Shown here: positions 34,194 to 43,100 of the stretch, piece after piece
How positions within the stretch are numbered: position 1 is the first letter of the stretch
Layout of the letters: each line of letters opens with the position of its first letter
NCBI GenBank assembly: GCA_002084765.1
Contig: NBMB01000018.1
Span: 1 to 45,679 of the forward strand
Length of the DNA stretch: 45,679 nucleotides
Source: Candidatus Cloacimonetes bacterium 4572_55
GTDB lineage: Bacteria; 4572-55
Reading direction: 5' to 3'
Program-made: the position numbers and the translations under genes
Notes under the pieces: generated by a model
Seen by the model: only the letters and a program-made list of their open reading frames with translations
Database searches by the model: none
What the model was told of the DNA's origin: nothing

Positions 34194-36095
34194 ATGGATA
34201 ACGTCGAATATAATGTTGCAACCAATATTGATAATACATTGAATATTCCAAAAAAGTATTATGCTGATTTGCATTGCCATCCAATTTTAACGCCTTTTCA
34301 TAAAAAACATGTTTCATGGGATAACGAACTTAAAAGCCCTAATTTATGGCAAAAAAAAATGGTTGACAATCCCCAGGATAGGGACAAGAGAATTGAAGAT
34401 AAAACTACGCTTGCACCTTATACCAAGTCTGATTTTCCAAAGCTTGCCAAGGGAAGAGTGAGAGTGATTTTTGCCTCCCTTACCCCTATAGAATATGGAT
34501 TTATGGCTAATCCTCTACTGACTAATGTCGTAAAAGCGTATCCGATGACAAAAATTAAAGAAATGATAAGCTCGGAACATGATTATTTTAAATATCTGGA
34601 AAAAGAGTATAGTTTTTTAAAAGATCATCAAAGTGATAAATCAGACAAAATTGACGGGAAAACATTCAAATATCAACTAGTCAAGAATTACAGCGAACTC
34701 AAAAATTTGATCAACATCGACGATGAATATAAATTAAAACCGTGTGCCACAGACGAATGCAAAATCGCCGTTGTATTGACCGTTGAAGGAGGTCATGCGC
34801 TTGGATGTGGTCAAAAAAATACTATTTTTTATGAAATAACGGATTATCTTTTGAAAAAATATCCAGAATTTTCTAAAGAAAAATTTAAAAAAGTACCAAA
34901 AAAAGCAAAAGAAATATTCGATTATCTCGAAGATTGTGGATACAAACTAACTGAAAAACGAAAGCAAAAAATTTTAAAACGTGCTAAAAAAAATTGTTCT
35001 AAAGATTTTTCAGAATGTGACAAGAATTTATTGGAAAATCTTAAAGACAATATTAAAAAATTAAAGAAATGGGATTATTGCCCTTTCATCATTACATTTG
35101 CCCATCACTTTTGGAACCAATTGTGCGGCCATTCAATAACTGTTCCGTCAGTTGCTTTAGGAGTGAATGAGGAATTTACAAAATTTGGTAAAGACGTAAT
35201 TAGAATTTTACTTGACAATACAAAAAATAAAGTTTTAGGAATGAATGAAGAATTTACAAAACTTGGTAAAGACGTAGTTAGAATTTTACTTGACAATACA
35301 AATGATAAAAGAATACGAATTATAGATATTACCAAAGCACTACGAAAAAATCAAGTTTTAGGAATGAATGAAGGATTTACAAAACTTGGTAAAGACATAA
35401 TTAAAATTTTACTTGACAATACAAATGGTAAAAGAATATTAATTGACACCAGACATATGAGCATCAAAGCAAGAGCATGGTACTATACCTATCTTGGGTT
35501 TATGACTAAAGAGGAGTACAAAGAGTGTTCCGGGGATGAATACAAAAATGAAATTAGGTTTGATCGTCTACCTATAATTTCCAGCCATAGTGCGGTTAAT
35601 GGGATTGAGACGATGAAAAAGTCGATAGAAGAAAATAAATCACACGATGAAGCCATTAAAAAATATGATAAGAGTACTACATTTAACAATTGGGACGTGA
35701 ACCTTTCCGATCAAGAAATAATAATTATTTACAAATCAGAAGGATTGATTGGACTTGGTTTCGATCAAAGAGTTTCCGGAGGGAAGGGGGGAGGAAAAAA
35801 TAGAATTAATCGGATAGCTAATAATATCCTGTATATTGCCGAGGTTGCTTCTAAAGCGGATTTTAGCGAATGTTGGAACTGCATTACAATCGGAACTGAC
35901 TATGATGGCAATATAAACCCCATAAATGATTTCCGTACGGCTGAAAAATTTACGGGTCTGGAGAAAAGTTTAAAGAGTGAGCTTGAGTCCAGGAATGAAT
36001 ATCACAGATTATTAAACGATAATAGTTCGGAGGAGGTAGTAGATCGAATTATGTATCGAAATGCAATGGAATTCCTAAAAAAAAATTTCAAGTAG
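34194..36095 (+). CDS. M19 (membrane dipeptidase)-like metallohydrolase, effector candidate
   Basis: ATG 34194 after GAAAGGAT. 633 residues, no signal. The metal-site order of M19 dipeptidases is visible: YADLHCHPIL (His27, with His29 in place of the usual Asp), VLTVEGGHAL (bridging Glu, ~195), FAHHFWNQLCGHS (~305), LIDTRHMS (~420), IISSHSAVNG (~463) and IGTDYDGN (~568). M19 enzymes cut dipeptides, including D-amino-acid ones, with two zinc ions. About 90 residues before LIDTRHMS are made of three copies of a ~26-residue repeat. A Lys-rich helical insertion lies at ~215-295. Following a LysM/peptidoglycan-binding gene in a VgrG island, it is a cell-wall-attacking effector candidate. Confidence 0.7.
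   Translation: MDNVEYNVATNIDNTLNIPKKYYADLHCHPILTPFHKKHVSWDNELKSPNLWQKKMVDNPQDRDKRIEDKTTLAPYTKSDFPKLAKGRVRVIFASLTPIEYGFMANPLLTNVVKAYPMTKIKEMISSEHDYFKYLEKEYSFLKDHQSDKSDKIDGKTFKYQLVKNYSELKNLINIDDEYKLKPCATDECKIAVVLTVEGGHALGCGQKNTIFYEITDYLLKKYPEFSKEKFKKVPKKAKEIFDYLEDCGYKLTEKRKQKILKRAKKNCSKDFSECDKNLLENLKDNIKKLKKWDYCPFIITFAHHFWNQLCGHSITVPSVALGVNEEFTKFGKDVIRILLDNTKNKVLGMNEEFTKLGKDVVRILLDNTNDKRIRIIDITKALRKNQVLGMNEGFTKLGKDIIKILLDNTNGKRILIDTRHMSIKARAWYYTYLGFMTKEEYKECSGDEYKNEIRFDRLPIISSHSAVNGIETMKKSIEENKSHDEAIKKYDKSTTFNNWDVNLSDQEIIIIYKSEGLIGLGFDQRVSGGKGGGKNRINRIANNILYIAEVASKADFSECWNCITIGTDYDGNINPINDFRTAEKFTGLEKSLKSELESRNEYHRLLNDNSSEEVVDRIMYRNAMEFLKKNFK
35156..35438 (+). repeat. Three in-frame direct repeats inside the M19-like gene
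   Basis: Units begin at 35156, 35234 and 35357, each ~73-80 bases, encoding LGVNEEFTKFGKDVIRILLD, LGMNEEFTKLGKDVVRILLD and LGMNEGFTKLGKDIIKILLD. Spacings of 78 and 123 bases are whole codons, so the frame is kept. The high DNA similarity indicates recent duplication. Confidence 0.85.
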
Positions 36096-36153
36096 GAAAT
36101 AAATTGGGCTCTCATCAAATACCTCAAAACTGGCACATAACAACAGTAGCCAA

Positions 36154-36288
36154 ATGAAACTCAAATGTCAAATTTTCTATCCATTCCTCTTCACAATGAT
36201 GCTATTGACCTTAGCCTGTCAACATCTCAAAACGCTTCGTCAACGGGACAAAGAATTGGTCAAAGGGTGGTCACAACGTGGGGACTGA
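36154..36288 (+). CDS. Short lipoprotein-like ORF, possible (truncated) immunity protein
   Basis: 44 codons from ATG 36154: a basic start, a hydrophobic core (FYPFLFTMMLLTLAC) ending in a near-lipobox, then a basic tail (QHLKTLRQRDKELVKGWSQR). It lies 58 bases after the M19-like gene. Small periplasmic lipoproteins are common immunity partners of wall-attacking effectors. The C-terminal codons run into a region (36266-36310) resembling, out of frame, part of the AlbA_2 gene, so the original protein may have been longer. No good ribosome site. Confidence 0.4.
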   Translation: MKLKCQIFYPFLFTMMLLTLACQHLKTLRQRDKELVKGWSQRGD

Positions 36289-36383
36289 ACCGCATGTTTC
36301 AGCAGGGTCTCATCGCACAAACAGCCGCCTATCTCTGAAGGCTTAAAAAAAATCCGCTGATGGCAAAAAATAGGTTTTAAATA

Positions 36384-36704
36384 ATGAACATAAACAACCC
36401 AACCCCATTGCTCCATAAAATAATGATCACTCCGGAATCGGGAGACAGACCGGGGTTGCACATTATCCTCAAAGCGACGTTCGCTATTCCGAAAAGGGCT
36501 GGGGAACAGATCGAATTTGCGCATCCCGACGGGCGTAAGACTACCATACCGGATCATGGCAATAAAGATGTCCCGCATGGTTTGATGCTCAAGATCATTC
36601 GGGAAGACCTTGAAATGAGCATAGATGATTTTTTCGATTTTGATTATCAATCAGCGCAAATCCAAATCTGGAGCATATCTTTATGTCATTTGGTTTTAAA
36701 GTAG
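36384..36704 (+). pseudogene. Chimera: DUF2169 5' end fused to HicA-toxin 3' end
   Basis: The first ~46 codons copy the start of the DUF2169 gene at 38175 (ITPESGDRPGLHIILKATFA). At base 36523 the sequence switches in frame to HPDGRKTTIPDHGNKDVPHG then LMLKIIRE, the C-terminal part of HicA mRNA-interferase toxins, ending EMSIDDFFDF. The HicA catalytic His and N-terminus are absent and no HicB follows. It is therefore a recombination product without expected activity. Confidence 0.75.
36421..36523 (+). repeat. 103-bp perfect direct repeat, copy 1
   Basis: Identical to 38212-38314. The 5' side continues with scattered mismatches back to the ATG; the 3' side ends abruptly at the HicA junction. 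Partial gene duplication or gene conversion of the DUF2169 start. Confidence 0.9.
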
Positions 36705-36805
36705 AACGCAAGGGGATTGCATAAATTTTTCTCCGCGCCTCAGTATCTTTGCGCTCAAACTTCTGCCTGGTTCCACTTAGTCTGAATTAGTAAAAAGGAA
36801 AAAGA

Positions 36806-37954
36806 ATGACCGAAACCGAACTCAAACGCATCATCGCTCATGGCGAAAACTCCGGGGTGGAATTTAAATCCGACAAGATAAAACCGGCTGATTTGACCAA
36901 AGAAATTGTCGCTTTTTGCAACCTGCAGGGCGGGCTGATCCTGCTCGGCGTGGCCGACGACGGCGAGATTGAAGGCCTGACCCGTCCCGATTGCGAAGAG
37001 TGGGTGATGAATATCTGCCGGGAGGGCTGTGTGCCCGGCATCATCCCGGAATATCAAAGGGTCGTTATCGATGGGAAAACCATTGCCATCGTCACGATAC
37101 CAAAGATGCCGTCGCCAATCCAAACCCGGAAAGGGCTGTATTTAATCCGGGTTGGTTCCACCAAACGGCTGGCCACAACGTTGGAACTGGGCCGTATGTT
37201 TCAACAGGCCGGCATTGTGGAATATGATGAAACGCCGGTTCTTCGGGCCACGGAGCGGGATATCGACGCCGACCGGGTCAAGGCTTATTTTAAGGCCTAT
37301 TATGATAAAACGATGGATAAGGCCCTGCTGTCCGAAACAGCCATCATGCGCAACCTGGAAATTTTGACTGATTTTCGGGGAGACTGGCGACCGACCGTGG
37401 CCGGTTTGTTGATATTTGGCAAACAGCCCCAGCGCTTTTTACGCAACAGCGGTATTAGTGCCGCCTGTTATAAGGGCCACGACATGACCGACGAGGTCCT
37501 GGACCAAAAAAACCTGACCGGCCCCTTGCCGGACTTGATCGAGCAGGCGATCAAATTTGTTAAAGCCAATATGAAAGAGGCGGCGTCGATTGTGGGCAGC
37601 AAACAGCAAACCCGGTCCCAATACCCGGTGGAAGCTGTGCGAGAAGCGATTGTCAATGCCGTGGCTCACAGAAATTACAGCCTGGCCGGTTCCCAAATCC
37701 GGCTACTGATGTTTAACAACCGCCTGGAAATACGCAGCCCCGGTAGCCTGCCCAACACCATTACCTTGCAAAATATGATGTATCGTCGGGCCACTCGCAA
37801 TGAACTAATCATGACCTTCCTGGAACGAATGGAATATGTGGAACGGAGGGGCGAGGGCATCTTGCGCATGATCCGGCTAATGCGGCAGCATAGCCATATT
37901 GCCCCCGGCTTCGAGCTATTTGATGAAGAGTTGTGGGTAACGCTGTGGGTTTGA
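36806..37954 (+). CDS. AlbA_2 (Schlafen-type) domain, ATP-binding regulator-like protein
   Basis: ATG 36806 follows AAAGGAAAAAG. An N-terminal AlbA_2 domain shows GENSGVEFKSDKIKPADLTK, IVAFCNLQGGLILLGVADDG and GLYLIRVGSTKRLAT. A C-terminal GHKL-like ATPase part has YPVEAVREAIVNAVAHRNYS and NRLEIRSPGSLPNTIT, ending YVERRGEGILRMIRLM. Such proteins are annotated as putative transcriptional regulators or helicase-like and often mark defence or mobile islands. GC content is visibly higher than the M19-like gene, suggesting a separate acquisition. It interrupts the order between the DUF2169 fragment and the complete DUF2169 gene. Confidence 0.88.
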   Translation: MTETELKRIIAHGENSGVEFKSDKIKPADLTKEIVAFCNLQGGLILLGVADDGEIEGLTRPDCEEWVMNICREGCVPGIIPEYQRVVIDGKTIAIVTIPKMPSPIQTRKGLYLIRVGSTKRLATTLELGRMFQQAGIVEYDETPVLRATERDIDADRVKAYFKAYYDKTMDKALLSETAIMRNLEILTDFRGDWRPTVAGLLIFGKQPQRFLRNSGISAACYKGHDMTDEVLDQKNLTGPLPDLIEQAIKFVKANMKEAASIVGSKQQTRSQYPVEAVREAIVNAVAHRNYSLAGSQIRLLMFNNRLEIRSPGSLPNTITLQNMMYRRATRNELIMTFLERMEYVERRGEGILRMIRLMRQHSHIAPGFELFDEELWVTLWV

Positions 37955-38174
37955 TCGCGCGTTCCAAGGCCAGTACATAAACCGGATGCGACAGCGTGAC
38001 CTGGAACTGAAGGCCAACTGGGGTACAATTTGTCCCCCCCTTGAAATGGTAGCCAAAGAGGGCAGATGTTGAAAGGAACAAAAGCACTGAAGAAATTGAC
38101 GAAAAGCTTAACAAAAAAGACAAGTTGTTCGAATCACGGAGATAGTCCATGTTTAGTATTTATCAGAGAAAACC

Positions 38175-39218
38175 ATGAATATAAATAATCAAACTCCATT
38201 GCTCCATAAAGTAATGATCACTCCGGAATCGGGAGACAGACCGGGGTTGCACATTATCCTCAAAGCGACGTTCGCTATTCCGAAAAGGGCTGGGGAACAG
38301 ATCGAATTTGCGCAGAAACCGATCCTTATTCTCGAAGCAGACGAATACGAGGATGAGGACAATCCGGTTTGCATTCGTCTGGAATCGGACTTGGTTCCGT
38401 TTAAGAAGAATACGGATATCGTTGTCGTTGGAACGGTTTATGCCCCGAACAACCAACCGGTTAGACAGGTCGATGTCGGTTTGAAAGTCGCGGATGGACA
38501 AAAAATCCTCCGCGTATTTGGGGATCGTCATTGGTTTTTCCCAAGCAGATTTGCTATGATTCCGACTATAAGCAAGCCCGAACTTTTTACAGAAATGCCA
38601 CTGACTTATGATCGGGCTTTTGGCGGCGTGGCAAAGGAGGGCGGGGTCTGGTGCGCTGAGAATCCGATTGGGAGGGGATATATAGCCAAGAAATCGAAAG
38701 AATCTGTGCATGGTCTGCCTTTACCGAATATCGAGGATCCGAATAACCTGATCCGGTCGTGGGACCATCGACCCCATCCTGTGGGATTCAGTTTTTATAG
38801 CAGGGGCTGGCAGCCGCGTCTCGGTTATGCCGAAAATATCGACAGTGAATCGGGTGGTTGTCAGGCGGAATTCTATAACGGAGCCCATCCCCAAATGCAG
38901 GTGCCTGGCTATCTCAAAGGTAACGAAGAGGTGATTCTTGTCAACCTGACTCGGGATGGATTGCGGAAATTTGCATTGCCCGGCATCCATCCGACAATTG
39001 AGTTGACCCGCTATATCAGCCCGCCTGGGGTTGTTATCGATGATCCGACTCTGAATTATCGGCTGCCGACAAAGAGCGAAAAAATCGACGCGCATCTGGA
39101 CACGTTAGTCCTTCTCCCTGACGAGGGCGTATTTTATCTGGTCTGGCGCGGCGGCTGTTCGATCACAAGTCTCAATAATCCGCAAATTCGAGAGCTTGAT
39201 ATTCAAATGCAAAAATAA
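38175..39218 (+). CDS. DUF2169 secretion-island protein
   Basis: DUF2169 proteins accompany VgrG/PAAR effectors and are thought to help cargo loading; the mechanism is not settled. Family blocks: LHIILKATFAIPKRAGEQIE at the start, SDLVPFKKNTDIVVVGTVYA, PLTYDRAFGGVAKEGG, AENPIGRGYIAKKSK, GLPLPNIEDPNNLIRSWDHR, PVGFSFYSRGWQPRLGYA and FYNGAHPQMQVPGYLKGNEE. 347 residues, soluble. The 5' end shares a 103-bp perfect copy with 36421-36523. It is the last recognisable member of the VgrG island here. Confidence 0.88.
   Translation: MNINNQTPLLHKVMITPESGDRPGLHIILKATFAIPKRAGEQIEFAQKPILILEADEYEDEDNPVCIRLESDLVPFKKNTDIVVVGTVYAPNNQPVRQVDVGLKVADGQKILRVFGDRHWFFPSRFAMIPTISKPELFTEMPLTYDRAFGGVAKEGGVWCAENPIGRGYIAKKSKESVHGLPLPNIEDPNNLIRSWDHRPHPVGFSFYSRGWQPRLGYAENIDSESGGCQAEFYNGAHPQMQVPGYLKGNEEVILVNLTRDGLRKFALPGIHPTIELTRYISPPGVVIDDPTLNYRLPTKSEKIDAHLDTLVLLPDEGVFYLVWRGGCSITSLNNPQIRELDIQMQK
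38212..38314 (+). repeat. 103-bp perfect direct repeat, copy 2
   Basis: Inside the intact DUF2169 gene; see copy 1 at 36421. This copy continues into the rest of the gene and is the likely donor. Confidence 0.9.
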
Positions 39219-39439
39219 ATCGCTCCACAGATCAGAATGTTTTGGAATCAGAGACTCCGTGATGAAAATAACCGTCTCAAAGGCGAGTAAGGCAAACCTG
39301 ATATTAAACCCCCACACCGATCACTCCTCTGAAACTGAACGCAACCTCAGCAATTCCCGCCTATGCATCAAACGTTTGTAATTACAGGGTTTGATTAAAA
39401 AAATTTCGTAAACATTTCCATACAAAGCTCGGATTTTAC
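39219..39439 (+). other. Intergenic, no supported gene
   Basis: Between DUF2169 and the IS-derived promoter. A 61-codon frame (39196-39381) overlaps the DUF2169 end and has no recognisable content; I do not call it. AT content rises towards the repeat boundary at 39461. Confidence 0.4.
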
Positions 39440-39469
39440 TTGACTTTATTTGATAATTTGTTTTATATT
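39440..39469 (+). promoter_or_regulatory. Sigma-70-type promoter at the left inverted repeat
   Basis: TTGACT (39440-39445), 18-base spacer, TATATT (39464-39469). It would transcribe the IS-derived leader and then the MNT antitoxin gene. The -10 box lies inside the inverted repeat, the -35 box outside. Confidence 0.5.
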
Positions 39470-39522
39470 TGATCATTAATCCGCAGACTTCAGGCTCTTT
39501 TATAAAGGGGTAGTCATGAAAT
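39461..39522 (+). repeat. Left arm of ~62-bp inverted repeat
   Basis: Matches the reverse complement of 45505-45565 with four differences (three substitutions and one missing base); the first 32 bases are identical. It contains a ribosome-site-like AAAGGGG and ATG at 39516, so it looks like a gene leader from a mobile element present twice in opposite orientation. Confidence 0.85.
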
Positions 39523-39584
39523 TGCGCACACATTTATCAGCCGATGGATTATTTGGTTTGGTTCGGCACCTCGCAGGTTTATAA
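39516..39584 (+). pseudogene. Possible transposase N-terminal remnant
   Basis: From ATG 39516, with a good ribosome site, 22 codons read KLRTHLSADGLFGLVRHLAG before a stop. The beginning resembles, from memory, N-termini of some DDE transposases. The partner arm at 45505 carries the same leader and ATG but a stop at codon 3. Short and unverified. Confidence 0.35.
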
Positions 39585-39623
39585 CTTACAACAATGCCTT
39601 GCAAAGCACTGGGTATATTTATA

Positions 39624-40037
39624 ATGAATACACTGTTTATTGATAGCAACATCCAAAAAGAAATCAACCAAGCACTGAGCAATAAGGCAAAATTTGTCTA
39701 CCTTTTCGGGTCGGCCCTAACGCCGTACTTTAATGAAAATAGCGACCTGGATGTAGGGGTTTACCTCCATCGGAAATTGGATTTTCGCCAAAAACTCCAG
39801 CTCAAATTTGATTTGGAAGATCGTCTGAATCTTCCGTATGAGATCGATCTTGTTTTGCTTGATTCGGCCGACCCAATTATTGCCATGCAAATCCTGGCCA
39901 ACGGCAAACTTATTTACTGCTCGGATTTATTGACTCATCTAAATTATAAAATCCGAATGCTGTCCATATACCTGGATTTTAAAAAAGATCGGAAAATCAT
40001 CGAAGACGCCATCGGGAAGGGATCGGTCTATGCTTGA
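39624..40037 (+). CDS. MNT-domain antitoxin (MntA-like nucleotidyltransferase)
   Basis: MntA inactivates the HEPN RNase toxin HepT by AMPylation. ATG 39624 begins the homologous part; the frame is open to 39594. The nucleotidyltransferase signature is complete: FVYLFGSALTPYFNENSDLD with Gly29-Ser30 and Asp41/Asp43. It continues LKFDLEDRLNLPYEIDLVLL, typical of minimal MNTs. The 3' end overlaps the start of hepT by 8 bases as in intact pairs, but that toxin is truncated, leaving the antitoxin alone. Confidence 0.85.
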   Translation: MNTLFIDSNIQKEINQALSNKAKFVYLFGSALTPYFNENSDLDVGVYLHRKLDFRQKLQLKFDLEDRLNLPYEIDLVLLDSADPIIAMQILANGKLIYCSDLLTHLNYKIRMLSIYLDFKKDRKIIEDAIGKGSVYA

Positions 40038-40131
40038 GCATGACGTAATTTTATCCAAAATTTCGATTATAAAAAACTGTCTGCAGTTGATTTTATTTCT
40101 GTTTGTTGTTTATTTTGTATTAATTTATTAG
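40030..40131 (+). pseudogene. 5' fragment of HEPN toxin (HepT-like)
   Basis: ATG 40030 overlaps the MNT gene. The first ~17 residues (LEHDVILSKISIIKNC) match the N-terminus of HepT-type HEPN toxins, then the frame turns into hydrophobic, AT-rich text and stops at 40129-40131. The RX4-6H active motif is missing. The break lies near 40080. Confidence 0.7.
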
Positions 40132-40140
40132 GATGGTTTA

Positions 40141-43100
40141 ATGAAGAATTACGTTGTAATAGCGTTGACGGCAAGTTTGGCATTATCCGCCAACATCGAT
40201 GAAGGGTTTGAAGACGTCGCTTTTCCCCCGACCGATTGGGTTTCTTTTATAGGCGAAAATGGAGAAGGCACAAGTTGGGATTGGGATAGATCTACATCCT
40301 ATGCACATTCAGGATCTGCATGCGCTTACATCTGGCATGAGAATGTGAGTACAAGTGCGCAAGATTGGCTGGTGACGCCAAAACTAAAGCCTGACGCAGG
40401 TAATAATAGCCTCTCTTTTTATATGCGTGAGAAATATAGCCAAGAGTATGGAACCACATATACCATTCGAGTTTCAACAGATAGTCAAACCGATCACGAC
40501 GATTTTACAATTGTTCGGACCTATTCTGAGTCTGATATAACAACCAGTTTTGCTAATTACACGGTTGATTTGAGCACCTATAATGATAGCGAGATATATG
40601 TCGCTTTTGTTATGGAGCAGGATATGGGAGACTGTTGGTATCTCGATGATGTGAGCGGCATCCCGTTATGGGTGCCAGCCCACGACTACGCCACCCTCTC
40701 CAACGCCCATGACTCCGGCTCCATGCCCCCGACACCACTGTCTTTGTAAACGACGCAGTCACATTCCGCATCGTGGCTAAAAACATGGGAACCACCACGG
40801 AAGCCAGCCCAATCCAATGGACGTGCAGCGGTGGAACCCCGACGTCGGATAGTGATGAAACCACAGCGTCTTTGGCTCAGGATGGCGTTGAGACCCATCT
40901 GTTCGCGCCGACCTGGACCGCTCCAAATATGCCCAGAGATTATACGGCAATATTCTTCACTGCCCTGGGAACAGATGAAAACCCGGCCAACGATACGACC
41001 ACAGTGATCATTACGGTTATGCCTGCCGGTATCGTTCAGATTGGAGATGGGACCCTGGAGAAGGGGCTGCCCATATATCCTGGCTTCAATTATACTTATT
41101 CGCAATCCATATACCTGCAAAATGAGATCGGCACGGGAAATCAACGGATTTCCAAATTATACTATTACTATAACGGAAACAGCGCATGGGGCCCCGATGA
41201 CATTGTGGTTTACATGGGTCACACAAGCGAAACCGATTTCGTCGATAATTGGGATTGGATTCCTGTTGCGAATCTGACAGAGGTCTATAACGGACAATTT
41301 TCTGTCCCGGCTGTAGAGGGCTGGGTTGAAATCATTTTAAATTATCCATTTATTTACAACAATACGGATAATCTCGTTATTGCGGTCGATGAGAATACGG
41401 CCAGCACTCATAGCGGTTTAAATAAGTTTTACTGCACATCTGCCGCAACCGACAGGAGCCTCTCATATATTGATTATAGCGACGATTGTGCCCTTTCAGG
41501 GCAACCTATCTTGACGATTTTTATCCCAATGTCAGGCTTCAATTCGAGGATATACCGGTGGGTGATTTCGGCACATTGTCCCACGGTCAGAACAGTGCCT
41601 CCATGCCCGATACCTCTGTCCTCGGCGGTTCTGTGTTAAACCTGCGTATTGCCGCCCAGAACTTCGGCACGGCGAGCCACAGCAGCGACGTCACCTGGTG
41701 GCTGGCGAGCGATCATAGCACAACCGGCACAGCAACCACGACCACTTTGGCTCTGAGCGATATGGATAGCCTGTTATTCGGAACCTGGACAGCTCCGTTA
41801 TCCGGCGGGATTTATACCCTGGAGTTTTTTACCCAACTTCCCGGCGACGCCTCACTCAGCAATGACACGACCAAAGTGATAGTTACAGTCGAGCAAGTCT
41901 ATTCGCCAACCTATATCCAGGATTTTGACGGCGCGTATCTGCCGGATAATTGGTATGAGGCATTCGGCAATCCCTTGCCCCCAGGAAGCAGCGTCTGGAC
42001 CCAATCCGACGAATTTGCAAATGACGGGGTCAGCAGTCCCGGCGTAAAGATGAATGTCTATGGCACGGATAATGACTGGCTGGTATCGCCGGCAATAGAC
42101 CTGGCAGCCTTTGCGTGCGAACTATCTTACAAGGTTGCGGCGACCGAGTATAATAATAATAACCCGGTCACAATGGCTTCTGTGGACACGGTTTTCGTGC
42201 TCGTCTCCACAGACGCCGGGGCGACCTGGAACAGGAATCAGCGCATAACCTTTTATACAAGCACAAATTCCCCCTCCAACAGCGGCGATAGCGAGACGTT
42301 TAATCTCTCAGCTTATAGCGGGATTGTTCGCTTTGCCTTTCTCACCATTGGAACCGGAACCAACCCGGATATGGACATCCATTTCGATGATTTTCAGGTC
42401 AAAAAAATTATCGGCGATGATTTCGGCACCCTGTCCCACGCCGATAACAACGCGTCCATGCCCGACACTTTTATCGTGATCGGAGATGCCATTCATCCGC
42501 GGATCGTGGCAAAGAACTTCGGCACAACCACCCACAGCAGCAACGTTACATGGCGGCGAGCCGACGATCATGGCACAACCGATACGGCAACGACCGGCAC
42601 TTTGGCGACAGGTGAATCGGAAACGGTATCATTCGAGACCTGGACCCCGTCTACCGCTGGAACGTATATGCTGGAGTTCTTCACCCAACTTCCCGGCGAC
42701 GCGGATTTTAGCAATGATACGACCCGGGTCGAGATTGTGGTTATGCCCGTGGATCAGATTCAGGTCGGATATGGAAGACGAGACCAAATAGATGGCTTCC
42801 CATAAGACCTACCATCGGTTATACGTACTCCCAATCCATATACCTGCAGAGCGAGATCGACATGGATAACAAAAGGATTTCCAAACTCTATTATTACTAC
42901 AACGGGGCCAGTGCATGGGGACCCGATGATCTTGTGGTCTATATGGGTCACACGAGCAAAACGGAGTTCGGCAGCACAAGCGATTGGGTGGCTATCGGGG
43001 ATTTGACAGAGGTCTATAACGGGCATTTTTCTGTTCCGGCTGTAGAGGGGTGGGTTGAAATCGTTCTCGACAATCCGTTCATTTATAACAATACCGATAA

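Noticed and set aside
34194-36095. Reading the M19-like gene as a PHP phosphoesterase because of the HxH motif
   Set aside because: The later motifs (EGG, DTRHMS, SSHS, GTDYDG) follow the M19 order, not PHP.
39196-39381. 61-codon ORF after DUF2169
   Set aside because: Overlaps the DUF2169 end, no ribosome site, unrecognised sequence.
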